A DNA stretch of 49,124 nt from Gammaproteobacteria bacterium (GTDB lineage: Bacteria > Pseudomonadota > Gammaproteobacteria > Pseudomonadales > Pseudohongiellaceae). Of this stretch, positions 9,298 through 17,316 are shown piece after piece. The stretch is taken from positions 1-49,124 of the forward strand of contig JAPORB010000073.1 in the NCBI GenBank assembly GCA_026710425.1, in the 5' to 3' direction. Position 1 is the first letter of the stretch, and every line of letters starts with the position of its first letter. A program made the position numbers and the translations under genes. Under the pieces are notes generated by a model. It ran no database searches. It was given only the letters and a program-made list of their open reading frames with translations, and was not told where the DNA came from.

Positions 9298-10011
9298 ACT
9301 GGCATGAGTCAGTCAGGGATTAAATTCCATTGCCATGCCAGATGGCACATACAGTACCAAAACAAACTCTATTTTGTTACCATCCTGTTTCGCAAAGGTC
9401 ATGTCTGGAATGAGCATTATAATTGTATACCTTTTGGTTAATATACATCAGTGAATGCTGAGTGTAACTTCCGTAACATTATGCTCAAATGCATTTTCAT
9501 AAATTTTCAGTTGTGCCAGGGACACTCCCTTATTGCACATGATAGCCATTTCAAGAACTTGGTGAATTTCTGGCGAGAATTAATGCCAAAGGCACAATAA
9601 TTTCACTTACTCAGGCCAGAATAGAAAACCATGGTTATTCAAATGACCATCAGAGTTTGAAGCCTAGATTGTTAGAAAGGATACGGTACCATAGCTTATG
9701 CAAGTCTCACAGTGAATCACTGAATATTTACTACACAACAATAGCAATGTTTGTGTAATAACCACCCTCCTCGCTATCCCAATGAAAAGCTGTTTTCGCA
9801 GACATATATTGAATGCGCCCTGTTTCCCTACGATCAAATTTCTGAATGAGTGCAAAGGAGTATTCACTGGCAGAGAGTTCCAGCTGCACTTTTGCTGACA
9901 ACTAAGCCTTATCATATTCTAAATATGAGTGCTATCGACGAACTTACGATTCAATTTTAGAGTTAACCTGAATCTTCCAGTAAACTTCCTCAGCTCTGAA
10001 AATTACGAATT
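9298..10011. other. Long intergenic region, possible gene debris
   Basis: No gene is supported in this roughly 700-base stretch. Two minus-strand frames, at 9448-9582 and 9664-9915, have somewhat protein-like text but no good start and no family I recognise. The next gene downstream (10012-11031) is a pseudogene, so this may also be decaying accessory DNA. Confidence 0.35.
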
Positions 10012-11031
10012 ATGCCATTACCAAATGTAATTACCCGCTATTTGCATGCGTATATCCAAGAAGACCTCAAAAAGAAAATGGTTTTTCTTGGCTGGCCAAG
10101 ACAGGTCGGGAAAACCAATCTTGCATTTGAAATGCTGGGCACTGAGAACCGCCAACACTTCGCTTATCTTAACTGGGACAGTCCATATGCCCGCAAGCAA
10201 CTGCTTGATGGTGAAATCCTTGGCGGGCGATCGCTTCTGGTGCTGGATGATATCCACAAATTTCTTCGCTGGCGCAATCTGATAAAGAGTTTTTCCGATA
10301 TATATGGCGATCAGACTTCGTTTCTGGTAACCGCATTAGCAAGACTTGATTATTACCGCAAAGGAGGGGGTTCACTTCAGAGTCGTTATCATCATTACTG
10401 ACTACACTCCTTTTCATTACGCGAATTGTCGACCTCACTCGGCTCTGGCGACCTCGAAAAATTGCTTAGTTTTGATGGGTTCTCCCAACCGCTGCTTGCA
10501 GGCAATTCTCGCAGCTGGCGGTGCTGACAGCGGGAACGTCTATCAAGGGTCATCTATGAGTATTTACGCTATCTGAAAAACCTGCGCCAAGTCGCTTTGG
10601 TGGAGCTATTAGCAGAGACTCTGCCCGACCGAGTTGGTTCACCTCTTTCCATAAAGAGTGTGAGTGAGGACATTCAGGTCGCACACGAAACGGTGGGCAA
10701 TGGCTTGAGATTCTGGAAATCACTTTGTCTGCCAAGTCCTCAAATACTGTCATTTTCTGGACGACACGGAAGGTTATCGAATGGAGCTCCGTTTCATTCG
10801 CGAATTCGACAGACGCGAAGTAAACTTTGTTGTCCTTAAAGATCGAAAACCACTCTTTGCCATTGAATGCAAATCCAGGCAAAGAGAACCGAGTCAGAGG
10901 ATTGAATACTTCCGGTAGAAAACAGACATCCCTGAGTTCTACTAAGTTCATACCAGTGAACATGATTATGTTGCTAAAGGTATCGCATAATGACATTCAC
11001 AACATTCTGCCGGGAGCTGGGACTGCCATGA
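10012..11031 (+). pseudogene. Decayed AAA_14/DUF4143 ATPase
   Basis: The first frame (10012-10401) has a P-loop in LGWPRQVGKT, a Walker B-like LLVLDDIHKF and SFLVTALARLDYYRKGG, matching the AAA_14/DUF4143 ATPase family. After Y130 a TGA replaces the expected Arg codon, and the same frame carries on with LHSFSLREL, a family segment. A second stop and frameshifts follow. Later pieces are also recognisable: VELLAETLPDRVGSPLSI with SEDIQVAHETV from 10597, ELRFIREFDRREVNFVVLKD near 10785-10850, and the family ending FCRELGLP with its stop at 11029-11031. The gene is therefore nearly full length but has at least two nonsense changes and several frameshifts. Confidence 0.88.
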
Positions 11032-11164
11032 ACCTCAGGTTTTCGACATCGGCTCATTTTGCGACTGCATCAAGAATCGGGTTTATTGATGGACCAGAAC
11101 GGATTGACCAGCTTTCAGAAAATAATGACTTCATTTAAGATTCCAGCAACTGACAGGAGTTACC

Positions 11165-11542
11165 TTGAACTTGCCCTCTACCCAACAGAACAAGGAATCT
11201 GGAGCAGATGCGACCAGATTGGACACCGAAATGCCCGATCATAGCTCTTTTATGGGCAGATTACTGGCAGGTGATTATGGTTTTGCGCTAACTTACTGGG
11301 CACTGTACTTTATCGGTGCTGGGCTGTTTTTTGTTTTTGGCAGTCGAGCAGTGGATAGCGGTGCTTGGTTCAGCTACCTTGGCATGGGGGTAGCAATGCT
11401 TGCTTATACCTTCGTACTGATCTTGGGAATTCGATCAGCCTATCGAGGACCTCAGCTATGGAAAGTCATGTCCCGAACCTCATCGATCTTCATGATCATC
11501 AACATACTGGTCGGCATCAGTTCTCTGAGTTTCATCTATTGA
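11165..11542 (+). CDS. Small membrane protein of unknown function
   Basis: This 125-residue protein has a polar N-terminal tail of about 30 residues and three hydrophobic helices (roughly 40-60, 70-90 and 107-124). The start is a TTG preceded by AGGAGT at 11155-11160, a strong ribosome-binding site at good spacing. I do not recognise the family. It lies 119 nt upstream of the thioredoxin-fold gene of the selenium operon, on the same strand, so a functional link is possible but not shown. Confidence 0.6.
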   Translation: MNLPSTQQNKESGADATRLDTEMPDHSSFMGRLLAGDYGFALTYWALYFIGAGLFFVFGSRAVDSGAWFSYLGMGVAMLAYTFVLILGIRSAYRGPQLWKVMSRTSSIFMIINILVGISSLSFIY

Positions 11543-11661
11543 CCTACACCTAATACCACCGGAGCCCATCCGACCGACCGCTTTATGTTATCCTCCGTTT
11601 CTATCAGATACTCAGCTTAAGCCATAGAACCTCTGCCACGCGGCCAACCGGAAAACTACGT

Positions 11662-13098
11662 GTGAATGACCAAATTTCCCCTAGTTTCTCTCTGGTAGTC
11701 AAAAAAGCCTGTCCGACCTGTGAATTAATTCAGCCGGTAATCAAGCAGCTTGCCGATGCCTTGGATATTACTGTCTATGTGCAAGATGACCCTGAGTTTC
11801 TGAATAGCGTGGTGTCAACCGTTGACGACAGCGAACTAAAGTTCTCATATCACAACAATATTGAAATCGTTCCCACTTTGCTGCGACATGACCCGGAAAG
11901 TCAAGAGGAACGGCTCGTTGGCTGGGACAAATCGCAATGGGAGACTCTCACCGGGCTAAGCGAACTCGGTCAAGATATCAGCCCCTTCAAACCAGGTTGT
12001 GGTTCCATAACTCAGGATCCCGGCATGGAAGAGGTGCTTGCAGCGCGGTTTGAGAGTCAAAAATTACGGGCCAGGCTGGTCAATCTGGCAGAGGCTGAGG
12101 ATATTTTCGAGGCTGGTTATGAGCGCGGCTGGACCGATGGCTTGCCAATTATTCCACCTACTCCAACCCGGGTTATGAGGATGCTTGGGGGTACTGATCG
12201 TCTGGCAGACGAAATCATAGGCCATGTGCCTCCAGATAATGTACCGTGCCCAATAGAAAAGATTGCCATCAATGCCGTGATGGCAGGTTGTAAGCCCGAG
12301 TATTTTTCGACTGTGATTGCTGTGGTTGAAGCCGCCTTGCAGGACAAATTCTGCATGCATGGCTTGCTTTGCACCACCTACTTCTCTTCACCAGTCGTAA
12401 TTGTAAATGGCCCGAAAAGCCAACTTATTGGTATGAACTCAGGTGTCAATGCCCTCGGTCAGGGCAATCGAGCCAATGCCACCATCGGGCGCAGCCTGCA
12501 GTTGCTGATTCGCAATGTTGGCGGCGGCAAACCCGGAGGAATCGACCGGGCAGTGCTAGGTAACCCAGGTAAATACACCTATTGCTTTGCTGAGGATGAG
12601 AGTGACAGCGATTGGCCGACCCTGGCTATGGATCGGGGGTTTGACCGCAAACAATCGGTGGTCAGCCTGTTTGCTGGCGAAGGATTACAGCCTATTCTGG
12701 ATCAGTTGTCTCGATCACCAGTATCTCTGGCCAAAAGCATAGCGGCAAGCTTGCGCACTGTGGCTCATGTCAAGCGTTTTGGCATGGCCGATGCCATTTT
12801 GGTAGTGTGCCCGGAACATCGCCGGGTGTTCCGACAAGGCGGCTGGAACAAGCATGACCTGAGGCAAGCATTATATGAAGAGCTCATGACACCCGGAGCT
12901 GAGTTGCTGAGTGGTGTGGATGGTATGGCAGAAGGTATGCCTGCCAGGCTAAGGGACAAGATGCTAAACAAATTTCGGGACGATGGTCTGCATATTGTTA
13001 CAGCAGGAGGCACAGCTGGCATGTTTTCCGCTATCATCAGCGGCTGGGTCGCTTCCGGCGACAAGGGCAGCCAGCTGGTCTCGCAGCAGATTGACTAA
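11662..13098 (+). CDS. Thioredoxin-fold (CPTC) protein fused to a UGSC-associated domain
   Basis: This 478-residue protein has two parts. Residues 1 to about 105 look like a thioredoxin fold: a beta strand, then Cys17-Pro-Thr-Cys20, and a cis-proline at Pro71 in EIVPTLLR. Residues from about 145 on start with GWTDGLPIIPPTPTRVMRML and contain several conserved-looking glycine and cysteine positions (AVMAGC, PVVIVNGP, GGKPGGIDR). I recall proteins with this DGLPxxPPTP text next to UGSC-family genes, but the biochemical role is unknown. The linker holds PGCGS at 111-115. The GTG start at 11662 is the best in-frame choice, though its ribosome-binding site is weak. Its stop lies 32 nt before the selenoprotein start. 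It could be the redox partner of the selenoprotein; that is an inference. Confidence 0.72.
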   Translation: MNDQISPSFSLVVKKACPTCELIQPVIKQLADALDITVYVQDDPEFLNSVVSTVDDSELKFSYHNNIEIVPTLLRHDPESQEERLVGWDKSQWETLTGLSELGQDISPFKPGCGSITQDPGMEEVLAARFESQKLRARLVNLAEAEDIFEAGYERGWTDGLPIIPPTPTRVMRMLGGTDRLADEIIGHVPPDNVPCPIEKIAINAVMAGCKPEYFSTVIAVVEAALQDKFCMHGLLCTTYFSSPVVIVNGPKSQLIGMNSGVNALGQGNRANATIGRSLQLLIRNVGGGKPGGIDRAVLGNPGKYTYCFAEDESDSDWPTLAMDRGFDRKQSVVSLFAGEGLQPILDQLSRSPVSLAKSIAASLRTVAHVKRFGMADAILVVCPEHRRVFRQGGWNKHDLRQALYEELMTPGAELLSGVDGMAEGMPARLRDKMLNKFRDDGLHIVTAGGTAGMFSAIISGWVASGDKGSQLVSQQID

Positions 13099-13130
13099 AT
13101 AAAATATCGATCAACTAATGGAGGAGCGCA

Positions 13131-13664
13131 ATGATAAATGAAATCTTACTGGATCCCACTGCTGAATTAAGCCCGGTGCAAAAACAGTTGCAACCCAGGC
13201 TAAACAGTCTGGACGGTGCGACTATCGGTCTGCTGGACATCTCCAAACCGAGGGGCAAGGAATTTCTGGATGTAATCGAAGAATCTCTGAGGCAACTGGG
13301 AGCAACTGTAAATCGCTACATCAAGCCCACATTCGCACGCACAGCACCGCATGAATTGAATCAGAAAATCAGTATAGAGTGTGATGCGGTCATCGAAGGA
13401 CTTGCCGATTGAGGCTCATGTACCTCGTGCAGTTTGCATGACATCATGGACCTCGAAAATCGCGGTATACCCTCTGGCTTTGTAGCTTCAGCAGAGTTTA
13501 TTGAAGCGGCAGGTGCCCAGTCCAGATCTCTCGGATTCTATCCCGCAAGTGTTTTCATCCCTCACCCTATTCAGGATCGATCAGATGCAGAAATGACTGC
13601 ATTGGCCAAACAGGCCGTGGACGAGATTATCGCCATGGTCATTGATGAACAATGCATGGCGTAA
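13131..13664 (+). CDS. UGSC-family selenoprotein (in-frame UGA read as Sec)
   Basis: The gene starts at ATG 13131 after a strong GGAGGAG (13120-13126). Codon 94, at 13410-13412, is TGA; the same frame continues [13 protein letters not shown] and runs to TAA at 13662-13664, giving 177 residues. The motif is therefore U94-G-S-C97, with a second cysteine at 100. UGSC-motif proteins are a known selenoprotein family first noticed in marine metagenome surveys; Cys homologues carry CGSC at this site and the function is unsettled. Recoding is supported by a SECIS-like hairpin 18 nt after the UGA and by the tRNA-Sec gene in this window. A plain gene caller would break it into fragments at 13131-13412 and about 13434-13664. 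The family's Sec/Cys pair suggests a thiol-redox or nucleophilic role. Confidence 0.92.
13416..13449 (+). promoter_or_regulatory. Bacterial SECIS element
   Basis: Immediately downstream of the UGA, TCGTGC (13425-13430) pairs with GCATGA (13436-13441) through six base pairs, one of them G-U, closing the 5-nt apical loop AGTTT. A lower helix, TCATG (13416-13420) with CATGG (13445-13449), stacks below a small internal loop. The apical loop starts 18 nt after the UGA and has G as its second base. This fits the published bacterial SECIS model (loop 16-37 nt from UGA, G in the first two loop positions). It should recruit SelB with Sec-tRNA. The pairing was done by eye. Confidence 0.85.
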
Positions 13665-13710
13665 GACTAAGGCCACTTCCATCAGGAATGAAGAAATCAA
13701 GGAGCAATTA

Positions 13711-14895
13711 ATGACAAAAGAAGCAGTAATCGTAGCCACAGCCCGCACTCCTATCGGCAAAGCCTATCGCGGTGCCTTTAATGATACAGATGCACCTACC
13801 CTTGGTGCTCACGTGATCACAGAATCACTACGCCGGGCTGGCTTGGAATCCGCTGAAGTGGATGATGTGATCATGGGTTGTGCCATGCAGCAAGGAAGTT
13901 CTGGCTACAACATAGGGCGTACAGCGGCCTTGGCGGCGGGATTGCCTGTCAGCGTCTCCGGGATGAGCATTGATCGCCAGTGTGCCTCCGGTATGATGGC
14001 AATCTGTTCTGCCGCTAAGCAAGTGGTGTCAGACAACATGCCTGTCGTTATCGGTGGCGGCTTGGAATCCATCAGTCTGGTGCAGAACGAACATCGCAAT
14101 AGTTTTCGTGCCCAGTCCCCCCTGGTAATTGACAAATCACAACATGCTTATATGTCCATGTTGGAAACTGCCGAGGTAGTCGCTAGCCGCTATAACATCA
14201 GCCGTGAAGAGCAGGACGAATATTCCTTGCAAAGCCAGCAGCGCACAGCAGCCGCGCAACTGGCGGGTGCATTCGATGATGAAATTGCACCACTGCCATC
14301 CAAGATGGTGTATGTAGACAAAGAGACCAAAGAGCAGAGTATTCATGATATTACCCTGGACAAGGACGAGGGCAACCGACCTACGACTACGCTGGAAGGA
14401 CTGGCTGGGCTGAAAACAGTCTTTGAGGGCGGTGTGATTACCGCTGGCAATGCCAGCCAGTTATCCGATGGAGCTTCAGCCAGTGTTGTTATGGACAGCA
14501 AGCTGGCTGAGCAGAAAGGCCTGGAACCGCTGGGTGCCTATCGCGGCATGGCGGTCGCTGGAGTTGAACCGGATGAAATGGGTATCGGACCAATTAAAGC
14601 TGTTCCCAAACTGCTACAACGATTCAATCTTTCCATGGATGACATCGGTCTTTGGGAACTTAACGAAGCTTTTGCTGTGCAGGTGATTTACTGTCGCAAC
14701 GAACTGGGTATCCCCAACGAATTGCTGAATGTAAATGGTGGTTCAATCTCAATTGGACACCCTTACGGCATGAGTGGTGCCCGTATGGTCGGCCATGCCT
14801 TGATTGAAGGTCGGCGGCGCGGCGTGAAGTATGTAGTTTGCACCATGTGTGTGGGTGGTGGCATGGGAGCTGCTGGTCTGTTCGAAGTGTATTGA
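13711..14895 (+). CDS. Thiolase-family acyl-CoA acyltransferase
   Basis: From the ATG at 13711, which follows AAGGAG at the correct spacing, the protein is 394 residues, the usual thiolase size. The catalytic residues are in place: nucleophile Cys91 in DRQCASGM, the NEAFA motif, the histidine in [10 protein letters not shown], and the second cysteine in MCVGGGMG (about 380). It should cleave or form 3-ketoacyl-CoA. The frame is open back to 13642, but that would overlap the selenoprotein and lacks a ribosome-binding site. It starts 46 nt after the selenoprotein stop, so the two are probably cotranscribed. This suggests the selenoprotein acts near acyl-CoA metabolism; that is an inference from context only. 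Confidence 0.9.
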   Translation: MTKEAVIVATARTPIGKAYRGAFNDTDAPTLGAHVITESLRRAGLESAEVDDVIMGCAMQQGSSGYNIGRTAALAAGLPVSVSGMSIDRQCASGMMAICSAAKQVVSDNMPVVIGGGLESISLVQNEHRNSFRAQSPLVIDKSQHAYMSMLETAEVVASRYNISREEQDEYSLQSQQRTAAAQLAGAFDDEIAPLPSKMVYVDKETKEQSIHDITLDKDEGNRPTTTLEGLAGLKTVFEGGVITAGNASQLSDGASASVVMDSKLAEQKGLEPLGAYRGMAVAGVEPDEMGIGPIKAVPKLLQRFNLSMDDIGLWELNEAFAVQVIYCRNELGIPNELLNVNGGSISIGHPYGMSGARMVGHALIEGRRRGVKYVVCTMCVGGGMGAAGLFEVY

Positions 14896-15408
14896 ACCTA
14901 GGCTGATCGGTAAGACCCAGGAATTGAACAGATTCTCTGCTCATACCAAAAGCACGAAGGCCCGCTTGTTATTAGCGTGAAGCTCGTTCTTGATTCTGTC
15001 GCAGTTGATACTGCTGCAATGTCAGTAACATGGATGGGCAAATACTAGCGTTCGGTAATCAGCAGCTCAGCCATATTGGGCTCCAAGCTAAAGCCTTCAT
15101 GTTACGAGGTTAAGATTGTTTCACTCTTGATGCATCAGAGAGTGCTGTGCGTCCAGTTAATTTTGATGAAGGTTCATTTTATGGTAATGACAGTGCTATC
15201 AGAGTTTAATAATATCACGGTCCTTGGTCTCGTCTGTCTTTTGCCCTGACATAGCCTTCATTGGATCGAATAAATGAAGGTGGTGATTGCACCTTTACGA
15301 TAGTTTTACTGCTGGGAATACTTCTGAATTTTTAGCCTCAAAAAGTTAATACCTTTACGAACTACTTATGGAGTTGAACATTCCGTCAATCAAAAGGCTA
15401 CTACTACC
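14896..15408. other. Intergenic region with a short direct repeat
   Basis: No gene is seen. The decamer ACCTTTACGA occurs at 15291-15300 and again at 15351-15360, exactly 60 nt apart, just upstream of the VOC-protein gene. Two helical-turn-phased copies could be binding sites for a regulator, but chance is possible. Confidence 0.35.
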
Positions 15409-16221
15409 ATGAAGCGATTACTCTTTTTCTTTTTCTCTCTCTGCCTGATCAATTCTGCCTGGGCGCAATTGGCAGAGCCCAATGAGGCAGGTCTGACCTT
15501 TGGTCACTTGCATCTGAACGTGGCAGATGTGGAACAGCATGCCCAACTCTGGACTGAATTTTTCGGTGGAGAACGGATAACTATTGGCTCATTGGCTGCC
15601 ATCAAGTTCCCAAACATGCTGCTGATCATGTATAACGAGGCTCCAGCCATAGACTCGCGGAACACAGTAATGGATCATTTTGGCTTCAAGGTCAGGGATA
15701 TTCAGGCTTTTCGTGACAAATGGGAAGCGGCTGGTCATAAAATGGACCCGGACTTCAGCGGAGCCGAAGGCCAAACCAATGCCTACCTGACATTACCCGG
15801 CGGTGTATATGTGGAACTACAGGAAGATCAGAGTCTCCACGTACCCATAGCTGGCTACCATGTCCATTTTCTTACGGAAGGTCACGAGGAATTACTGGAT
15901 TGGTATACTGAATTACTTGATATTCAAGTGCGGACTCGAGGGAGTATTGCAACAACCACGAACGTTCCGGGTATGAATCTCAGCTTTGGCAGATCCAGTA
16001 CTCCACGCGCAGCCACACAAGGCACAGCTATAGACCATATCGGTTTTGAGATTGAAAATCTGGAGAACTTTTGCCGCAAACTGGAAGACCGTGGAATAGT
16101 CTTTGACCGACCCTATAACATCATTGAATCAGTGGGATTGGGCAATGCCTTCCTCACCGACCCCCGAGGTGTGCGAATTGAATTTACCGAAGGGCTGGTA
16201 CGCATTTACAACGGCGAATAG
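15409..16221 (+). CDS. Exported two-domain VOC (glyoxalase-fold) protein
   Basis: This 270-residue protein starts with a clear signal peptide (MKRLLFFFFSLCL, cleavage probably after AWA). Two VOC repeats follow: the first from FGHLHLNVADVEQHAQLWTEFFGG to about residue 145, the second from GYHVHFLTEGHEELLDWYTELLD to RGVRIEFTEGL. Candidate metal ligands are the histidines in HLHLN and DHFGFKV and the glutamates in YVELQE and IEFTEG. VOC proteins include lyases, dioxygenases and resistance proteins, so the substrate is open. A periplasmic location is unusual for a glyoxalase I and argues for another reaction. Confidence 0.78.
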   Translation: MKRLLFFFFSLCLINSAWAQLAEPNEAGLTFGHLHLNVADVEQHAQLWTEFFGGERITIGSLAAIKFPNMLLIMYNEAPAIDSRNTVMDHFGFKVRDIQAFRDKWEAAGHKMDPDFSGAEGQTNAYLTLPGGVYVELQEDQSLHVPIAGYHVHFLTEGHEELLDWYTELLDIQVRTRGSIATTTNVPGMNLSFGRSSTPRAATQGTAIDHIGFEIENLENFCRKLEDRGIVFDRPYNIIESVGLGNAFLTDPRGVRIEFTEGLVRIYNGE

Positions 16222-16331
16222 GCCCAATCGGGCATTACGGCTAGCCGGTTGCGACCTGACAGCCATTGTAACTTTAATTACCGACTTTCACTTACTGGTA
16301 ATTTCGGATCGGACAGAACAGCAAATGATTT

Positions 16332-17054
16332 TCAGGGGGTCAATACATTCTCATGCCGGGCTTCCCTGGGCATCAGGGCAGCTCTAATGACGGAACCCCA
16401 AATTAGATTCCCCAGGCTGTTAAAGTGCAGATTGTCCGCTATGAAAATATCTCTCATCACCTCACCATTGTCCTGCAGAAACGGGGTAGCGGCATCAACG
16501 TAATATACTTGCGAGTCTTCCCGAGCGATCTCACGAAGCCTCTGACTGACACGCTGTGCAGCAGGCCATACATCTAACCTTGAAACGCTCGGCTTAACCG
16601 ACAGTACATAAATCCGGGTTTCTGGCAGTTCCTCATGAACCCTAGCAATGATTTGCTCGAACTGGCCCACAATAGTTTCTTCGGGTATCCCAAAATTTGT
16701 GTCATTGTCACCTTCGTATATCAATATCGCCCTGGGATTGTATCGCAAGGCAACACGGTCCAGGTGGTACAGCAAATCCCCCATTACACTGCCACCAAAA
16801 CCTCTGGGAATAACAGTCAGTGGTGCCAGAGCCGAAGCTGCCTGGTCATTCCAGCGTGCTATGCTTGAGCTGCCCGTAAGCACAATGGCATTTTCCGGTG
16901 GCGGATTCTGTCTGTCCATTATGTCGAACTGCTGCATGGCCTCTTCCCAGATTTCCGGGTTTTCGCCGCGTTGTGCTGAAGCTGGCAATACCAATAGCAG
17001 TGAGAACAGCAAAGTCAGGCCTATTGGAATTAATTTCCTCAGATTAATCATCAT
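16332..17054 (-). CDS. Exported SGNH/GDSL-type hydrolase
   Basis: This 240-residue protein carries an N-terminal signal peptide (cleavage probably after ASA, before QRGE). The SGNH blocks are visible in order: GSSSI (nucleophile Ser), GFGGS (block II Gly), YEGDND (block III, Asn) and DNLHFN (block V, Asp and His). It should be a periplasmic esterase, lipase or carbohydrate-ester hydrolase; the substrate cannot be told. AGAGGT precedes the ATG at 17054 at good spacing. It is separated from the helicase gene at 17317 by about 260 nt and transcribed on the same strand. Confidence 0.87.
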   Translation of the reverse strand: MMINLRKLIPIGLTLLFSLLLVLPASAQRGENPEIWEEAMQQFDIMDRQNPPPENAIVLTGSSSIARWNDQAASALAPLTVIPRGFGGSVMGDLLYHLDRVALRYNPRAILIYEGDNDTNFGIPEETIVGQFEQIIARVHEELPETRIYVLSVKPSVSRLDVWPAAQRVSQRLREIAREDSQVYYVDAATPFLQDNGEVMRDIFIADNLHFNSLGNLIWGSVIRAALMPREARHENVLTP

Positions 17055-17316
17055 AATTACCTCTTTTTGGCGAATGGGTCAATAACGTTAACTTTATTCT
17101 GATCGAGTGTATGCTCTGGTAGTATTAATGTAAAGATTAACCTTGGCAATTCTTGTTATGGGTTAGATTTACTGAATATATCCCCAAGATTCAAGCCAGA
17201 TATTGCACCACTGATTCTTGCTGGGACTATGAGGTGTCTATGATTGCAGCGATTGGCGAGACATGCTGCAGCCTTCACTGCATTTACTGATCCAGTCTCA
17301 CAAAACAATGGGAACT

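Noticed and set aside
10390-10410. UGA in the AAA_14 pseudogene as a second selenocysteine codon
   Set aside because: The family has Arg here, no Cys/Sec motif surrounds it, and more stops and frameshifts follow.
13434-13664. A separate gene starting at an internal ATG after the UGA
   Set aside because: It is the C-terminal half of the selenoprotein in the same frame; it has no ribosome-binding site of its own and would lose the UGSC motif.
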